64,000 nt of DNA from a candidate division CSSED10-310 bacterium (GTDB lineage Bacteria; CSSED10-310; JAFGJC01), in NCBI GenBank assembly GCA_016927905.1, contig JAFGLW010000007.1, forward strand, positions 124,001 to 188,000, read 5' to 3'. Positions 35,731 to 46,400 of the stretch are shown one piece after another. Below the pieces are notes generated by a model. The model did no database searches and was not told the origin of the DNA. It saw only the letters and a list, made by a program, of their open reading frames with translations. How positions within the stretch are numbered: the first letter of the stretch is position 1; every line of letters starts with the position of its first letter. Made by a program: the position numbers and the translations under genes.

Positions 35731-37094
35731 CAGAGGAAAACGTCTGATGCCGTATCGGCGGATCGGATCCGCATCGCCCGGGCGTATGGCCGGATCAGAT
35801 ACAGGTTCGACGCGGTCCGGCCGCACAGATAGGCGCAGGCGGCGGCCACAGCGCCGATCAAGTTCCAGAGGTAAATGGATGAGATCATGATCGCCGCGAT
35901 GCCCAGGACTTCAATCAGCGTGGCCCAGGTTATGGCTGCGGTCAGTTTGGCCTGGACCAGTGCGGATCTTTGAAACGACATGAGCACCATCAATCCCGGA
36001 AGAAGGACCATCAACCGGTATGGGATTACGGCGAATCGGGTTAATTCGGGAGACAGACCGGAGACATGGTGAAACCAGATGGTCGAAAGCGGGGTAAACG
36101 CGATGAGTGCCGATCCCAGGGTCAACAGGATACCGAGTGTCGCAGCGAAGTGTTTGAGCGGCCTGTACCGATTCGGGTCGGGATGCAGCAGCGCGACGCC
36201 AACCTCCTGGAATGACAGTCCGAGACTTGCGAAGATGAAATTGAGCGAGTTGATTACCGGAAGAACCGCCAGCGATTCGATGGGCATGCGACTGTGCCCG
36301 ACGAAAAAGCTGACGATGGGGGCGACGCCCAGGCCCAGGATGGAGGACAGAGCCAGAGGATAATAAAAGACGGTGATATGCCAATAGGATAATCCGGGAT
36401 TTTGGATGGAATTCCCCGGGCCGTTCATCCGCTCCGCCTTCAGATGTTTCATGATCTGGTTTGCCATCCACCGGCTGGCGGCGGCCTCGAGAACAACACC
36501 GGCGGAGAGCGCTGCAGCGCCGACGTGAGCGCCTTCCAGATCCAGGAAATGAAACAGGATCAGGGCTGTTACGGACATCGCAGTCAAACGAACAGCCGTG
36601 CCGTAGGCAACGCGCCGGGTCATCCCGTATCGAATGAGCAGTCCCTGGCAGAACCGCCGGTACCCGATCGCGGCCGGCCAGGGCAGCAGGAGGGCGGTCG
36701 AGGTGTGCGCCAGCTGGGTGACGGGCGGCGGCAGACCGATCAGGGTTCCGGCGATGAAATCGAAGATAAGGGGATGGATCAATATCAGCATGACGGCGGT
36801 GATGCCCGTATTGAGTGAGAAGGTGAACCATTGCATCTTGCGGAATGAATGAGGATCATTCACCAGCGCCAACGTGGCGCTCAGCAGCATGATGATGGGC
36901 GCTTCCACGATCAGGGCTAGTGAGAACGAGATCCCGTATGCCGCCAGATTGAATTTCGGTTCCGCCAGCCGGGCGATGACCGCAGCCAGAAACGGTCCTT
37001 CGGCAGCCATCATCAGCCAGGTTGCCGCCAGGGGCGACCAGAAGCGGAAGATTGTCCCGCCCGTTATCGGAGTGTTCCGGTGTCCGTCGTTCAT
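35730..37094 (-). CDS. MATE/ANKH-like multidrug or small-molecule exporter
   Basis: The 454-residue protein has about twelve hydrophobic segments. The first block, RFWSPLAATWLMMAAEGPFLAAVIARL, is typical of MATE-superfamily proteins close to the progressive ankylosis (ANKH) type. It is expected to export a small molecule using an ion gradient. The ATG at 37094 has AAGGA six bases upstream. It diverges from the ABC exporter gene of the RiPP locus, 128 bases apart, so a shared control region is possible. A direct role in that locus is only a guess. Confidence 0.68.
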   Translation of the reverse strand: MNDGHRNTPITGGTIFRFWSPLAATWLMMAAEGPFLAAVIARLAEPKFNLAAYGISFSLALIVEAPIIMLLSATLALVNDPHSFRKMQWFTFSLNTGITAVMLILIHPLIFDFIAGTLIGLPPPVTQLAHTSTALLLPWPAAIGYRRFCQGLLIRYGMTRRVAYGTAVRLTAMSVTALILFHFLDLEGAHVGAAALSAGVVLEAAASRWMANQIMKHLKAERMNGPGNSIQNPGLSYWHITVFYYPLALSSILGLGVAPIVSFFVGHSRMPIESLAVLPVINSLNFIFASLGLSFQEVGVALLHPDPNRYRPLKHFAATLGILLTLGSALIAFTPLSTIWFHHVSGLSPELTRFAVIPYRLMVLLPGLMVLMSFQRSALVQAKLTAAITWATLIEVLGIAAIMISSIYLWNLIGAVAAACAYLCGRTASNLYLIRPYARAMRIRSADTASDVFL

Positions 37095-37222
37095 ATGTCC
37101 TTTCAGGCATCTTTTCCGTGTTCACGCAACCGGCAGCCGGCGCGTTGACTCCGATGGATATATCCAAGATACTGACGGCATTCAACCGTCCGTCCGCGAC
37201 CGGTGGATGACCGAGGATCCCG

Positions 37223-38974
37223 ATGAGACTGGTGAAACCCAATTCCTGGCAGGCTGTGCTGTATTTCCGCCGGTACCTTCTGCCGTACCGGTCCGTGTTC
37301 ATTCGGATGTGCCTGTTCCGTGGAACCGGATCAGGCCTTTCTCTGCTTCAGCCGTTGCTCTACCGGTACATTGTCGACACGATGTCCGGAACTTATTCCG
37401 GCGGGTTTCCTGTTTGGTGTCTGATGATCCTGATCAGCGGGCTGATCCTATTGAATCTGGTTGTAGCTTTGGGTGGCGTCATGCAGAAGATTCTCGGCGG
37501 CGATCTTTTATTCCGATCGGTCAAGGACCTGGAGAATGACGTATACACCAAGCTGGATACGATGCCGATCGCCTATCACGACCGTCACTCGAGTTCGGAT
37601 ATTCTGGCCAGGGTTCACGGCGATCCGAGGACCGTGATGGAACTGCTGGTGGAGATCATTCCGTCGACCGCAGAATCCGTTATCTATGGACTCGTAATCC
37701 TGGTGATCATTCTGTCCGTCGCCTGGTGGGCGGCCTTGGCGGCGCTTGTGCCCGTGATCCCGATCGGGTTCGTCGCTCTGCACAATGCACGTTTTTTTAA
37801 AACGCTTTCGGACCGGCTGTTCCAAAAACAGCAGGCGTTGTACCTGCGGTTGATGGATGTATTCGAGGGCCTGAGGATGGTCCATGTGTTCAACCGGCAG
37901 TCGGACGAACGGAAGCGGTTCCTGAATCTTCAGGATGAGATTCTGGATCGGCAGCTCTCCGGGAATCGGCGCACCGCCTGGTCCACCCAGTGGATCACCG
38001 TCCTGGGCAAGACCGGCATCGTGGTGTTGCTGATCGCCGGGGTGACGCTGGTGATCCGGGACATTCACCTGGATGGGAAACCCTTTACGCTGGGTATCCT
38101 GTTCATGCTGATGGGATACCTGTGGCAGCTGGCGGGACCCGTCGTGAGGCTGGGTAACACCGCCGGATTGTTCGGAACCGCACAGTCCGCTGCGGTCCGC
38201 CTGCTGGATTTGTTCCGGGAACGGGAACCAGACGCCGCCCGGTTGGTGACCATAAAGGAAGAAAACGCGGAGATCATTCTCCGCCTGGAATCCGTCCGGT
38301 TCGGGTATTCGCCCAACCGTCCGGTGATCCGGTCGATATCGTTCGAAGTGAATCGGGGAGAGCGGATCGGCCTGGTCGGTCCCAGCGGTTCGGGCAAGAC
38401 CACCCTGGTGAACCTGATCACCGGATTTTATCAACCGGATGAAGGAAGAATCGCATCGGTAGCTTCGGGGGATCGACCGGGTACCGGTCCAGTGAGCCTG
38501 GTTTCACAGAATCCGTATCTGCTGCACGGTTCCATCCGGTCCAATCTGACTTACGGCCGGCCGGACGCAGGCGAAACGGAAATCCAGTCTGTTTTGGAAT
38601 TGACCGGAGCGCTGGAATTTGTGTCCGGCCTGCCGGACGGGTTGGAAACGGTTGTCGGCCGCGGGTCCGATGTGCTGAGTGCCGGGCAGCGGCAGCGGAT
38701 CGCCATCGCCCGGGCCGTCCTGTCCGAATCGCCGATCATCATTTTCGATGAAGCCACGAGCTGGATCGATCCCTGGTCGGAGATGCGGATCTGGAAACAC
38801 ATTTTATCCCACTGTGCCGGGCGTACGCTGATCACCGTGACCCATCGCCTGCATCTTCTCCATTCCGTTGACCGGATTCTGGTGCTGGTGGACGGCCGGA
38901 TCGCGGAACAGGGCACCCACGCCGAACTGATGACCCGGAAAGGCTTTTATGCCTCCGGCTGGGAAGCCGCGTGA
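37223..38974 (+). CDS. ABC exporter, fused permease and ATPase
   Basis: The 583-residue half-transporter has six transmembrane helices (about 20-310) and a nucleotide-binding domain (about 340-583). Walker A is GPSGSGKTT (from Gly386), the signature is LSAGQRQRIAIARAVL, Walker B is PIIIFDEATSW and the H-loop is VTHRLH. It lacks the N-terminal C39 peptidase domain that removes leaders in some peptide exporters, so any cargo peptide must be cut by another enzyme. The ATG at 37223 has GAGGAT upstream. It lies 10 bases tail-to-tail from the nucleotidyltransferase-like gene. I infer that it exports the modified peptide of the downstream locus. Confidence 0.88.
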   Translation: MRLVKPNSWQAVLYFRRYLLPYRSVFIRMCLFRGTGSGLSLLQPLLYRYIVDTMSGTYSGGFPVWCLMILISGLILLNLVVALGGVMQKILGGDLLFRSVKDLENDVYTKLDTMPIAYHDRHSSSDILARVHGDPRTVMELLVEIIPSTAESVIYGLVILVIILSVAWWAALAALVPVIPIGFVALHNARFFKTLSDRLFQKQQALYLRLMDVFEGLRMVHVFNRQSDERKRFLNLQDEILDRQLSGNRRTAWSTQWITVLGKTGIVVLLIAGVTLVIRDIHLDGKPFTLGILFMLMGYLWQLAGPVVRLGNTAGLFGTAQSAAVRLLDLFREREPDAARLVTIKEENAEIILRLESVRFGYSPNRPVIRSISFEVNRGERIGLVGPSGSGKTTLVNLITGFYQPDEGRIASVASGDRPGTGPVSLVSQNPYLLHGSIRSNLTYGRPDAGETEIQSVLELTGALEFVSGLPDGLETVVGRGSDVLSAGQRQRIAIARAVLSESPIIIFDEATSWIDPWSEMRIWKHILSHCAGRTLITVTHRLHLLHSVDRILVLVDGRIAEQGTHAELMTRKGFYASGWEAA

Positions 38975-38983
38975 CGGATCGGC

Positions 38984-40210
38984 TCAGGCCGCATCCATCC
39001 ATTCCCTGAGCTTTTTCTCCCGGTCAAACCTTTCACGAACCTCGGGATCCCGGCGGATCAGTCGCCAGATGAACGGACCGTATCGGATCGCCAGATCTTT
39101 CAATCGCACCAGATAAAACGGATATATCCTGGCTGTATCACCCGGAACGCGGTACAGGTCTGCCAGCGTTCCGCGATCGGGAAACACCCGGCGGAATCCC
39201 CGGGCGATTTTCCGCGGGAATCGCATTCTTCGGCACAGGTCCATCAATCCGTCACTCACCGGTTGACCGGTCCAGCCCCGGTCGAACACCTGATCCCGGG
39301 CATCCGAAGCGATCGACGGATTGAAATCAATCGGTTGCAGATCGCGGAGAATTCCCTCCGGCACTTCCGCGCCGATCAGATCTCGTGCAAGGTGCAATGT
39401 CAGGAATACCGGTTTGCCAATGTTCCATTCGGTGGCACGGCGATGCAGCTGATTCCAGTCGATATCGGTTCCGTAATGCCGTATCGATTCCGAAATGTCA
39501 CTCAAGGATTTCAGTCCGGAATGCAGCCGGTGATGATAGGCGAAGTGCAGGCTGAGATGAACGAGAAGATCCTCCGGGGAGAGAACCAGCGTTTCCGCCC
39601 CGGCGATCGTTTCCCGGGCGGCCCGGGACCATATCGCGTCCAGATCGATCCTGAATCCGGAATCGGCTGATTCGATGGTGAGATGCAGTTCACATATTCC
39701 ACCGTGTTCGGCGTGTAAATAGGTAACGGGTCTGGTTGGTTTTCGATGGTGAGTATAATGTTTGTTGGATTGGAAACCGAGTTGGGAAAGGAGCGAACCG
39801 ACCGGATCCAGATCGGCGGGACGGATCAGAAGATCCAGATCGACCATCGGGCGGAGCGCGATATTCCGGTAGACGCATTCCGCCAGATGTGCGCCCTTCA
39901 AAACGATCACCGGGATGTTGCCGGTCCGGCATTTTTCAAGTATTTCGGCCAGAATCCGATATATCCTCACGTTCCGTGCGGCACAGGTCATATATGCGGA
40001 CCGGAGCTGTTTTCGGGTGGAATCCGAAAAAAGATCCAGAGATCCGGTATCCTGGAGTTTGTGGTAGACAAGCGGCATGATCCCGTGATGAGCGCATACG
40101 CTCAGGAAAGATTCGGATCGGGAATCGGTCAGGGCAAGGGAGTCTGAATCGAAAGCGGATCGTTTTTTTTGATTCAAAATATCCAGAATGAGCTGTTCCG
40201 ATGTATCCAT
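38984..40210 (-). CDS. Nucleotidyltransferase-family protein (PF14907 type)
   Basis: The 408-residue protein matches the uncharacterised nucleotidyltransferase family PF14907. The key segment is VIVLKGAHLAECVYRN, then LRPMVDLDLLIRPADLD, whose DxD pair would bind metal and nucleotide. A later HLSLHFAYHHRLHSGLKSLSDI block is also typical. As I recall, the family tends to sit next to RiPP genes of the PqqD / HPr-kinase type, though its reaction is unknown. The ATG at 40210 has GGGGGAAG upstream; a TTG just before it (40213) is rejected. It faces away from the C25/SdrD_B gene with a 258-base gap between them. Confidence 0.78.
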   Translation of the reverse strand: MDTSEQLILDILNQKKRSAFDSDSLALTDSRSESFLSVCAHHGIMPLVYHKLQDTGSLDLFSDSTRKQLRSAYMTCAARNVRIYRILAEILEKCRTGNIPVIVLKGAHLAECVYRNIALRPMVDLDLLIRPADLDPVGSLLSQLGFQSNKHYTHHRKPTRPVTYLHAEHGGICELHLTIESADSGFRIDLDAIWSRAARETIAGAETLVLSPEDLLVHLSLHFAYHHRLHSGLKSLSDISESIRHYGTDIDWNQLHRRATEWNIGKPVFLTLHLARDLIGAEVPEGILRDLQPIDFNPSIASDARDQVFDRGWTGQPVSDGLMDLCRRMRFPRKIARGFRRVFPDRGTLADLYRVPGDTARIYPFYLVRLKDLAIRYGPFIWRLIRRDPEVRERFDREKKLREWMDAA

Positions 40211-40346
40211 CAAACTTCCCCCTATCCGGTTCCGAACAGGTTCCCCCGATACACACCGACAGTGTAATGAAAGAAATGGGATGCGGCAATCAAAGCCGGA
40301 TTGTGATTCCAGGAAAGAGTGATGCGTCGCGGAAGTTGGAGTTTTG

Positions 40347-40376
40347 TTGACACCGATCGTTTGAATTGGCTAGTAT
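40347..40376 (+). promoter_or_regulatory. Strong promoter candidate upstream of the C25/SdrD_B gene
   Basis: A perfect -35 box TTGACA (40347-40352) lies 18 bases before TAGTAT (40371-40376). Transcription would begin near 40383, giving a leader of about 86 bases that ends with AAGGAG before the ATG at 40469. This could be the main promoter of the RiPP region if transcription reads through to pqqD. Confidence 0.58.
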
Positions 40377-40468
40377 GTTATTTAATGGGGGAGTGTCGAA
40401 ACCTGAATGAACTGGGGTTTTTTACCCGATAAGCATTTGAAGAAATAACGGCAAGGAGAGAGAAAATT

Positions 40469-43400
40469 ATGAAACCTGTGAAACATCCGTACGCGCCGAT
40501 TGTCACGCTTTTCCTGGCGATCATGGTTTCCCAGCCGTCAGCGCTGGCCATTCTCGATACCCGGGTGCCGGTTTCCATGACCGACACATCAGACGGATCT
40601 TCGAACGTCGCAGCCGTTCAAACGGACAACGGCGTGTATGAAGCTTTCGTGCCGCTGGATTCATACGATGAAAGCCGGTACCAGCAGTACAATTTCGATT
40701 TTGCGCTTCCGGATTACGAAAATGTGATCATTCAGGCCGTCGATATGACCTTCAACTGGTATGAAGGAAAGATGGATGCCGCCAAGTTGGAATTTTACGA
40801 TTCCGTCAATGCTTCCGTGAGTTTTGATATGACCACCACGAACTCCGACAACACCGAAATCACTTATACTCCGGACGCTGCTGCGCACATCGATTCGGCT
40901 GCGGATGTCAACGGCATGTACATCCGGTTTCTGGCCGATAAAAGCTCCGGAGGCGGCTGGCATTGTGATGTGGATTTTGTTCAGGTTTCAGTCATGTATG
41001 ACATCGCGGTACTGGTTGAACCGGATCTGACCACTTATTCAGGGGTAGGTTTTACCCGGACGTATGCGCACCGGCTGCGTAACGACAATGTTGCGGCCAC
41101 TTTGACGCTCTCCGCCGTTTCGGACCAGGGTTGGACGACCCGGATTTACCATGACCTGAACGGTGACGGTGATCTGGACACAGGCGAACCCCAGATCACC
41201 ACGCTGGGAGCCCTGGCGTTCGAGGAAATCTTTGTGCTGGTTCAGGTGGATATCCCGTCCGGAGCCGCGTCCGGAACCGAAGACATCACCACACTCACCG
41301 TAACCAATCCCGTATCATCCAAATCGGGTACAGCCTATGACACGACCATCATCACCGGCCTGGGAACAGTCATCAAACCGGATTACTCCACGAACCAGAA
41401 GATCGGCACAACGGCTTCCTATGCACATGTGGTGTACAACACCCTGACAGTGTCCGACACGATCGGACTGACCGCGGTTGCGGACCTGGGCTGGACAAGC
41501 CGGATCTATGCCGATACGGACATGGACGGCGTCAAGGACAACAGCACGGTCATCGCCCAGGTCATCGTTGCCGCCAACATGTACACCGGTATCGTGGTGG
41601 AAGTCGATGTTCCGACTGGCGAGAGTTTCATCGTGAATCATACCACGGTAACCGCGACGGGAACCCAGAACTCCGAAACGGCGGTGGACACCACTCAGGC
41701 CACCCTGGCCGAGATCATCATCGACGGGGTCATGGACGACATGTATCTGGCGCCGTTTGCCTTTATCCGGTTCTTTAATTACGGGCTGGATCCCAACATG
41801 GCATCCGGGGAGCTTCGTTTTTTGACTTACAATGATGTTTTATACATTTATTACCGCCAGCATTGGCAGATCAACGACAACACGTACGGCGTAAATCGCC
41901 ACCCCAGCTGGGGCGGTCAGACCCACCCGTTCAGTTCCCTGGTGGGCAGCGATCACACCGAATTCGTGTTCTATGACGAAAGCGGCGATGTGCGTCTTCA
42001 GTTCTATTGCGACTACATCAGTGAAGTTACCCCTTCCGAAAAATTCAAGGCGGGATATGACTGCCTGGGATTTTCCGGCGGGGACGGGTTGATGGTCCTG
42101 AACAATACGCCCTATACGGACCCGGCGCTCGACCAGATGATGGAATTCGCCTGTTCGGCGGCTTACAACGTAAATTACTACACCAGCACGGTCGGCGGGA
42201 CACCGATCGTGTCCTGTCCCGGCGGAGATGTTAATCTGCTGGAAACCAACCCGCCGATCGATCTGTATTACAATGTCCTGTGCCCGAACGCTTCCGAGTT
42301 CCAGACCATGTATGCCATCGAGATGTCGATCCCGATCGATGCGTTTCCCGAGGAACCGATCGTGAACATCGTGGCCCGGGCGCACAATTCCCCGGCCAAG
42401 GTTGCGGAGGATACCCCGCAAATACCATCTTCCGCATCCATCGGGGATTTCGTCTGGTACGACTGGGATGCCGACGGCATCCAGGATTTTGGCGAACCGG
42501 GTATTCCGGACGTGCGCGTCTGGCTGTTCTGGGACCGGAACGGCGATGATGCGTTCACATTTGAAGAAATGGTGGGAGTGACCTTCACGGATGGCAGCGG
42601 ACTTTACCTTTTTGAGGGCCTTCCGGCAGGCGATTTTTCGGTTCAGGTGGATGAAACGACCATTCCCGGCGGGTTTGTCCGGACGACTTCATACAATCCC
42701 TACATCCTCTCCGACGATATTGCCGGAGCGGCCCGGGGCGCGCTGGGACCCGACGAAGACTGCCTGACCGCCGATTTCGGATACGATGTTACCGGCGGCG
42801 TGATCGGGGATTTCGTTTGGTTCGACACCGATCAGGACGGGATCCAGGACAACGGCGAACTGGGTATCGGCGGGGTGACGGTCGATCTGATCGACGTAGC
42901 TACATCAACCGTCATCGCCACAACCACAACGAATTCGATGGGCAAATATTATTTCACCGGCCTGTCAGCCGGCGCTTATCTGGTGGATGTCACCGATACG
43001 GCGGGTGTTTTAACCGGACACACAAAATCGGACGGTCCCCAGAGCAAGCCGGATCCGTGCCAGGTCGCCATCCCCGCGGACGGGGTCTATCTGGATGCCG
43101 ATTTCGGCTATTACACGGAAGTCTACGGACAGCTCGGCGACATGGTATTCTGGGATCTCAACTGGGATACGGTTTACAACGGGTCCGACATCGGAATGGA
43201 CGGGGTTACCCTCAGCATCTGGAAAGACGTCAACGGGAACGGAATCAAGGACACTCAGGATGCATTTCTGGGATCCACCATCACCAACTCAGCCGGCGTT
43301 TACGGTTTCAGCGGTCTGGATGTGTCAACCGAAGGGATTCAGTACATCGTTCAGGTAACCGATGCGTACAACCGCCTGGAAGGCCTGTCGAAATTCTATC

Positions 43401-46400
43401 CGGGAGCTTATCTGCTGTCACTGCTGACCACTGCCGATCCGGTGGACCTGGATGTGGATTTCCCCTATGTCGGTGCGGGGATCATCGGGGACCGGGTGTG
43501 GAATGATCTGAATCAGAACGGCATACAGGACGACGGGGAACCCGGCATTGCGGGCGTCACGATCGAGATCTATCGTGGCGATTTGTACGCCCAGACGGAA
43601 ACGAACGGCACCGGAAACTACCTGTTCTACAACCTGCCGCCGAACGATACGTATACTGTCGTTGTCACCGATGACTACGGGATTCTGACCGGGTGGTCGA
43701 TTTCCCCGATCGGCGCCGGCGGGGATCCGGCACTGGACAGCAACGATCCCTCGGGAAGTTCTACCACGCTGAACAACACCAATAACTTCAGCGATATCAT
43801 GCTGGATTTCGGTTTTTACAGCAACGAGGTTTTCGGATCCATCGGGAATTACATCTGGAATGACGACAATTACAACGGCCTTCAGGATGAGGATCCCAGT
43901 TACGGGCTGGATAATGTAACGATTGAATTGCGGGATTCAGAAGGTCATATCCTGGGGACCGACATCACCTCGGGCGGCGGTTATTACTCGTTCATCGGTC
44001 TGCCCGTCAGCCCGGTGGGGACCGATTACAAGGTGGTCATCACCGATCTGAACGGCGTGTTGACCGGGAGCCGGATGACGACCAGCCCGTCGCTGCTGGA
44101 GGTCACCCTGACTACCGCCGCTCCGGATGTGGACACGGCGGATGCCGGTTTCTGGTGGGGCACCACAGCGGTCATTTCCACCTTCAGCGCCTACAATGAT
44201 TCAGGCCGGACCGTGGTGCGCTGGGAAACCTGTTCGGAAGTGGATACAGCCGGATTCTTCCTGCTTCGGGAGGATCCCGGGACTGGAGCATATGTTCCCG
44301 TTCACGATCAGATACTGACGGCTCTGATCGGGTACCCCCAGGGAGGCGTTTACCGGTTCGTCGATGAATCGGCCGATCCGGCAGACATGCACAGTTACAG
44401 ACTGATCGAAGTGGAATCCTCGGGCACCCGAACCTTCGGCCCATTCACCGTCCTGGCGGATGGTTCCGCCCAGAAGGTTCAGGAGCAACACAGGGAGAAG
44501 CCGATAGCACAGCAGTATGATGCCCGTCCGCACTCGCTGCCGCTCGAACAGATGGCACGCCTGGAATCCAGGAAGGAAGTAGCATCCGGCATCCGGCAGA
44601 TCAGCGGCGAGGTCGATTCGGTCCGGATCGGGACCCGCGAAAGTGGCCTGGTTTATCTCGATGCCGCGGACATCCGGGATGCTTATGGTTCGATGGCGGC
44701 CGATCCGCAGTTCGTGGAGAACATGATTCTGGATGGCCGGCTGAAGCTGACCAGTCAGGGTCAGGAGTTGGCCTGGTTCACACCGGACGAGAATCCCGGA
44801 TCGGGCATCTGCTTTTATGCCCCCCGGGTTGACTCAATCTATACGAACGAAAACGTGTTCTTTGCCGGGGAGGGAACATCCCTGCTCATGCAGACGATCA
44901 CCGGTGAGGGACCAGAACCGGTTTCCGGAGATATAACATTCACCGATACGGTTCACTTCGAGGAGGATGCCATCTGTCTGCCGGCGATATTCGGCGATCC
45001 GGAAGGCGATTACTGGGTCTGGAACAGCGTCACTGCCGGCGCGGCGGCAACAACCTTCGATCTGTGGACGGATGGAATCGCCCGGAACGAGATGGCAACC
45101 CTCACCGTTTATCTCAAAGGATATACCGAAATGCAGGCCGATCCCGATCACCATGCGGTAGTGAACCTGAATGGAATGGTAATCGGTGAAGCCACGTGGA
45201 ACGGCCGGGAACCTTACACGCTGACCATCCAGTACATCGACCAGAACATTTTCAACGACGGATTGAACACCCTGTCCGTTTCGGGAGTTTTGGAAAGTGG
45301 AGTTTTATACAGTATCTTCTGCCTGGATTCGTTCGAGATCACATATGAGCGGCGCTTTGAAGCGGTGAACGACCGGCTTGTGTTCCGGGCGGATGAGAAT
45401 CCTGTCGTGACGGTTTCAGGTTTTACCGGCCCCCAGATCCAGGTGTTGAAAATCTCCGATCCGGCGGATCCGGTGCGGGTATTCGCCACGACCATAGATT
45501 ATGAAGGCGGCACCTACCGGGTGAGTTTCGTTCCGGAATCGCCCCAGGCGGAATATCTGGCATTGACTCCGGATGCGGAACGAGCGCCCGAATCAGTTCA
45601 GGGTATTCGGATGCCGGGATTGGCGGGTTTTGCCGATTCTGCGGATATGATCATGATTTCTCCTGCGGAATTCTGGGAAACCTCCCAGGTTTATGCCGAA
45701 TACCGGCAAAGCCAGGGATACTCCGTTCAGGTTTACCGGCTGGAAGATATTTTCAATACTTTCAGCGACGGAATGTATCATCCCGGAGCGATCCGGGACT
45801 TCCTGGCGCATGCATATCAGTCCTGGCCGCAACCTCCCCGATACGTGTTCCTGGTGGGCAACGGCACCTATGACTACCGTAATATCTACGGGTACAACGA
45901 CAATCTGATTCCCGTGATGATGGCGGCGACACCCCATGGATTGTTCGCCTCGGACAACCGTTTCGCCGATGTGAATGCAGATGGCCTGCCTGATATGATC
46001 GTCGGGCGGCTGCCCATTTTGCTGGAGGGCGAGTTGAGCGCATATCTGGATAAAGTCCGGAGTTTCGAAACCGGCGGTGGTTCGTGGACAACCAGGGCGA
46101 TGCTGGTGGCGGACGATCCGGACCTGGGAGGGGATTTCCCCACAGACAGCGACGCCCTGGCGGCATTGTTCCCCGGTCATTTCGAAATCGAATATGTCTA
46201 TCTGTCCGAGATGCCATTGAGTCAGGCCCGGGAACGAATCCGGACGGCTTTGGACGAGGGGGTATGCCTGTTGAACTACTACGGGCACGGCGGTCTGGAC
46301 CGTTTGGCGGCCGAAGGGCTTTTGACCACCCGGGATGTCGGAATTTCCGAGGGAATCAACAATACGGACAGACTGCCGGTGATGACCGCCATGACCTGCG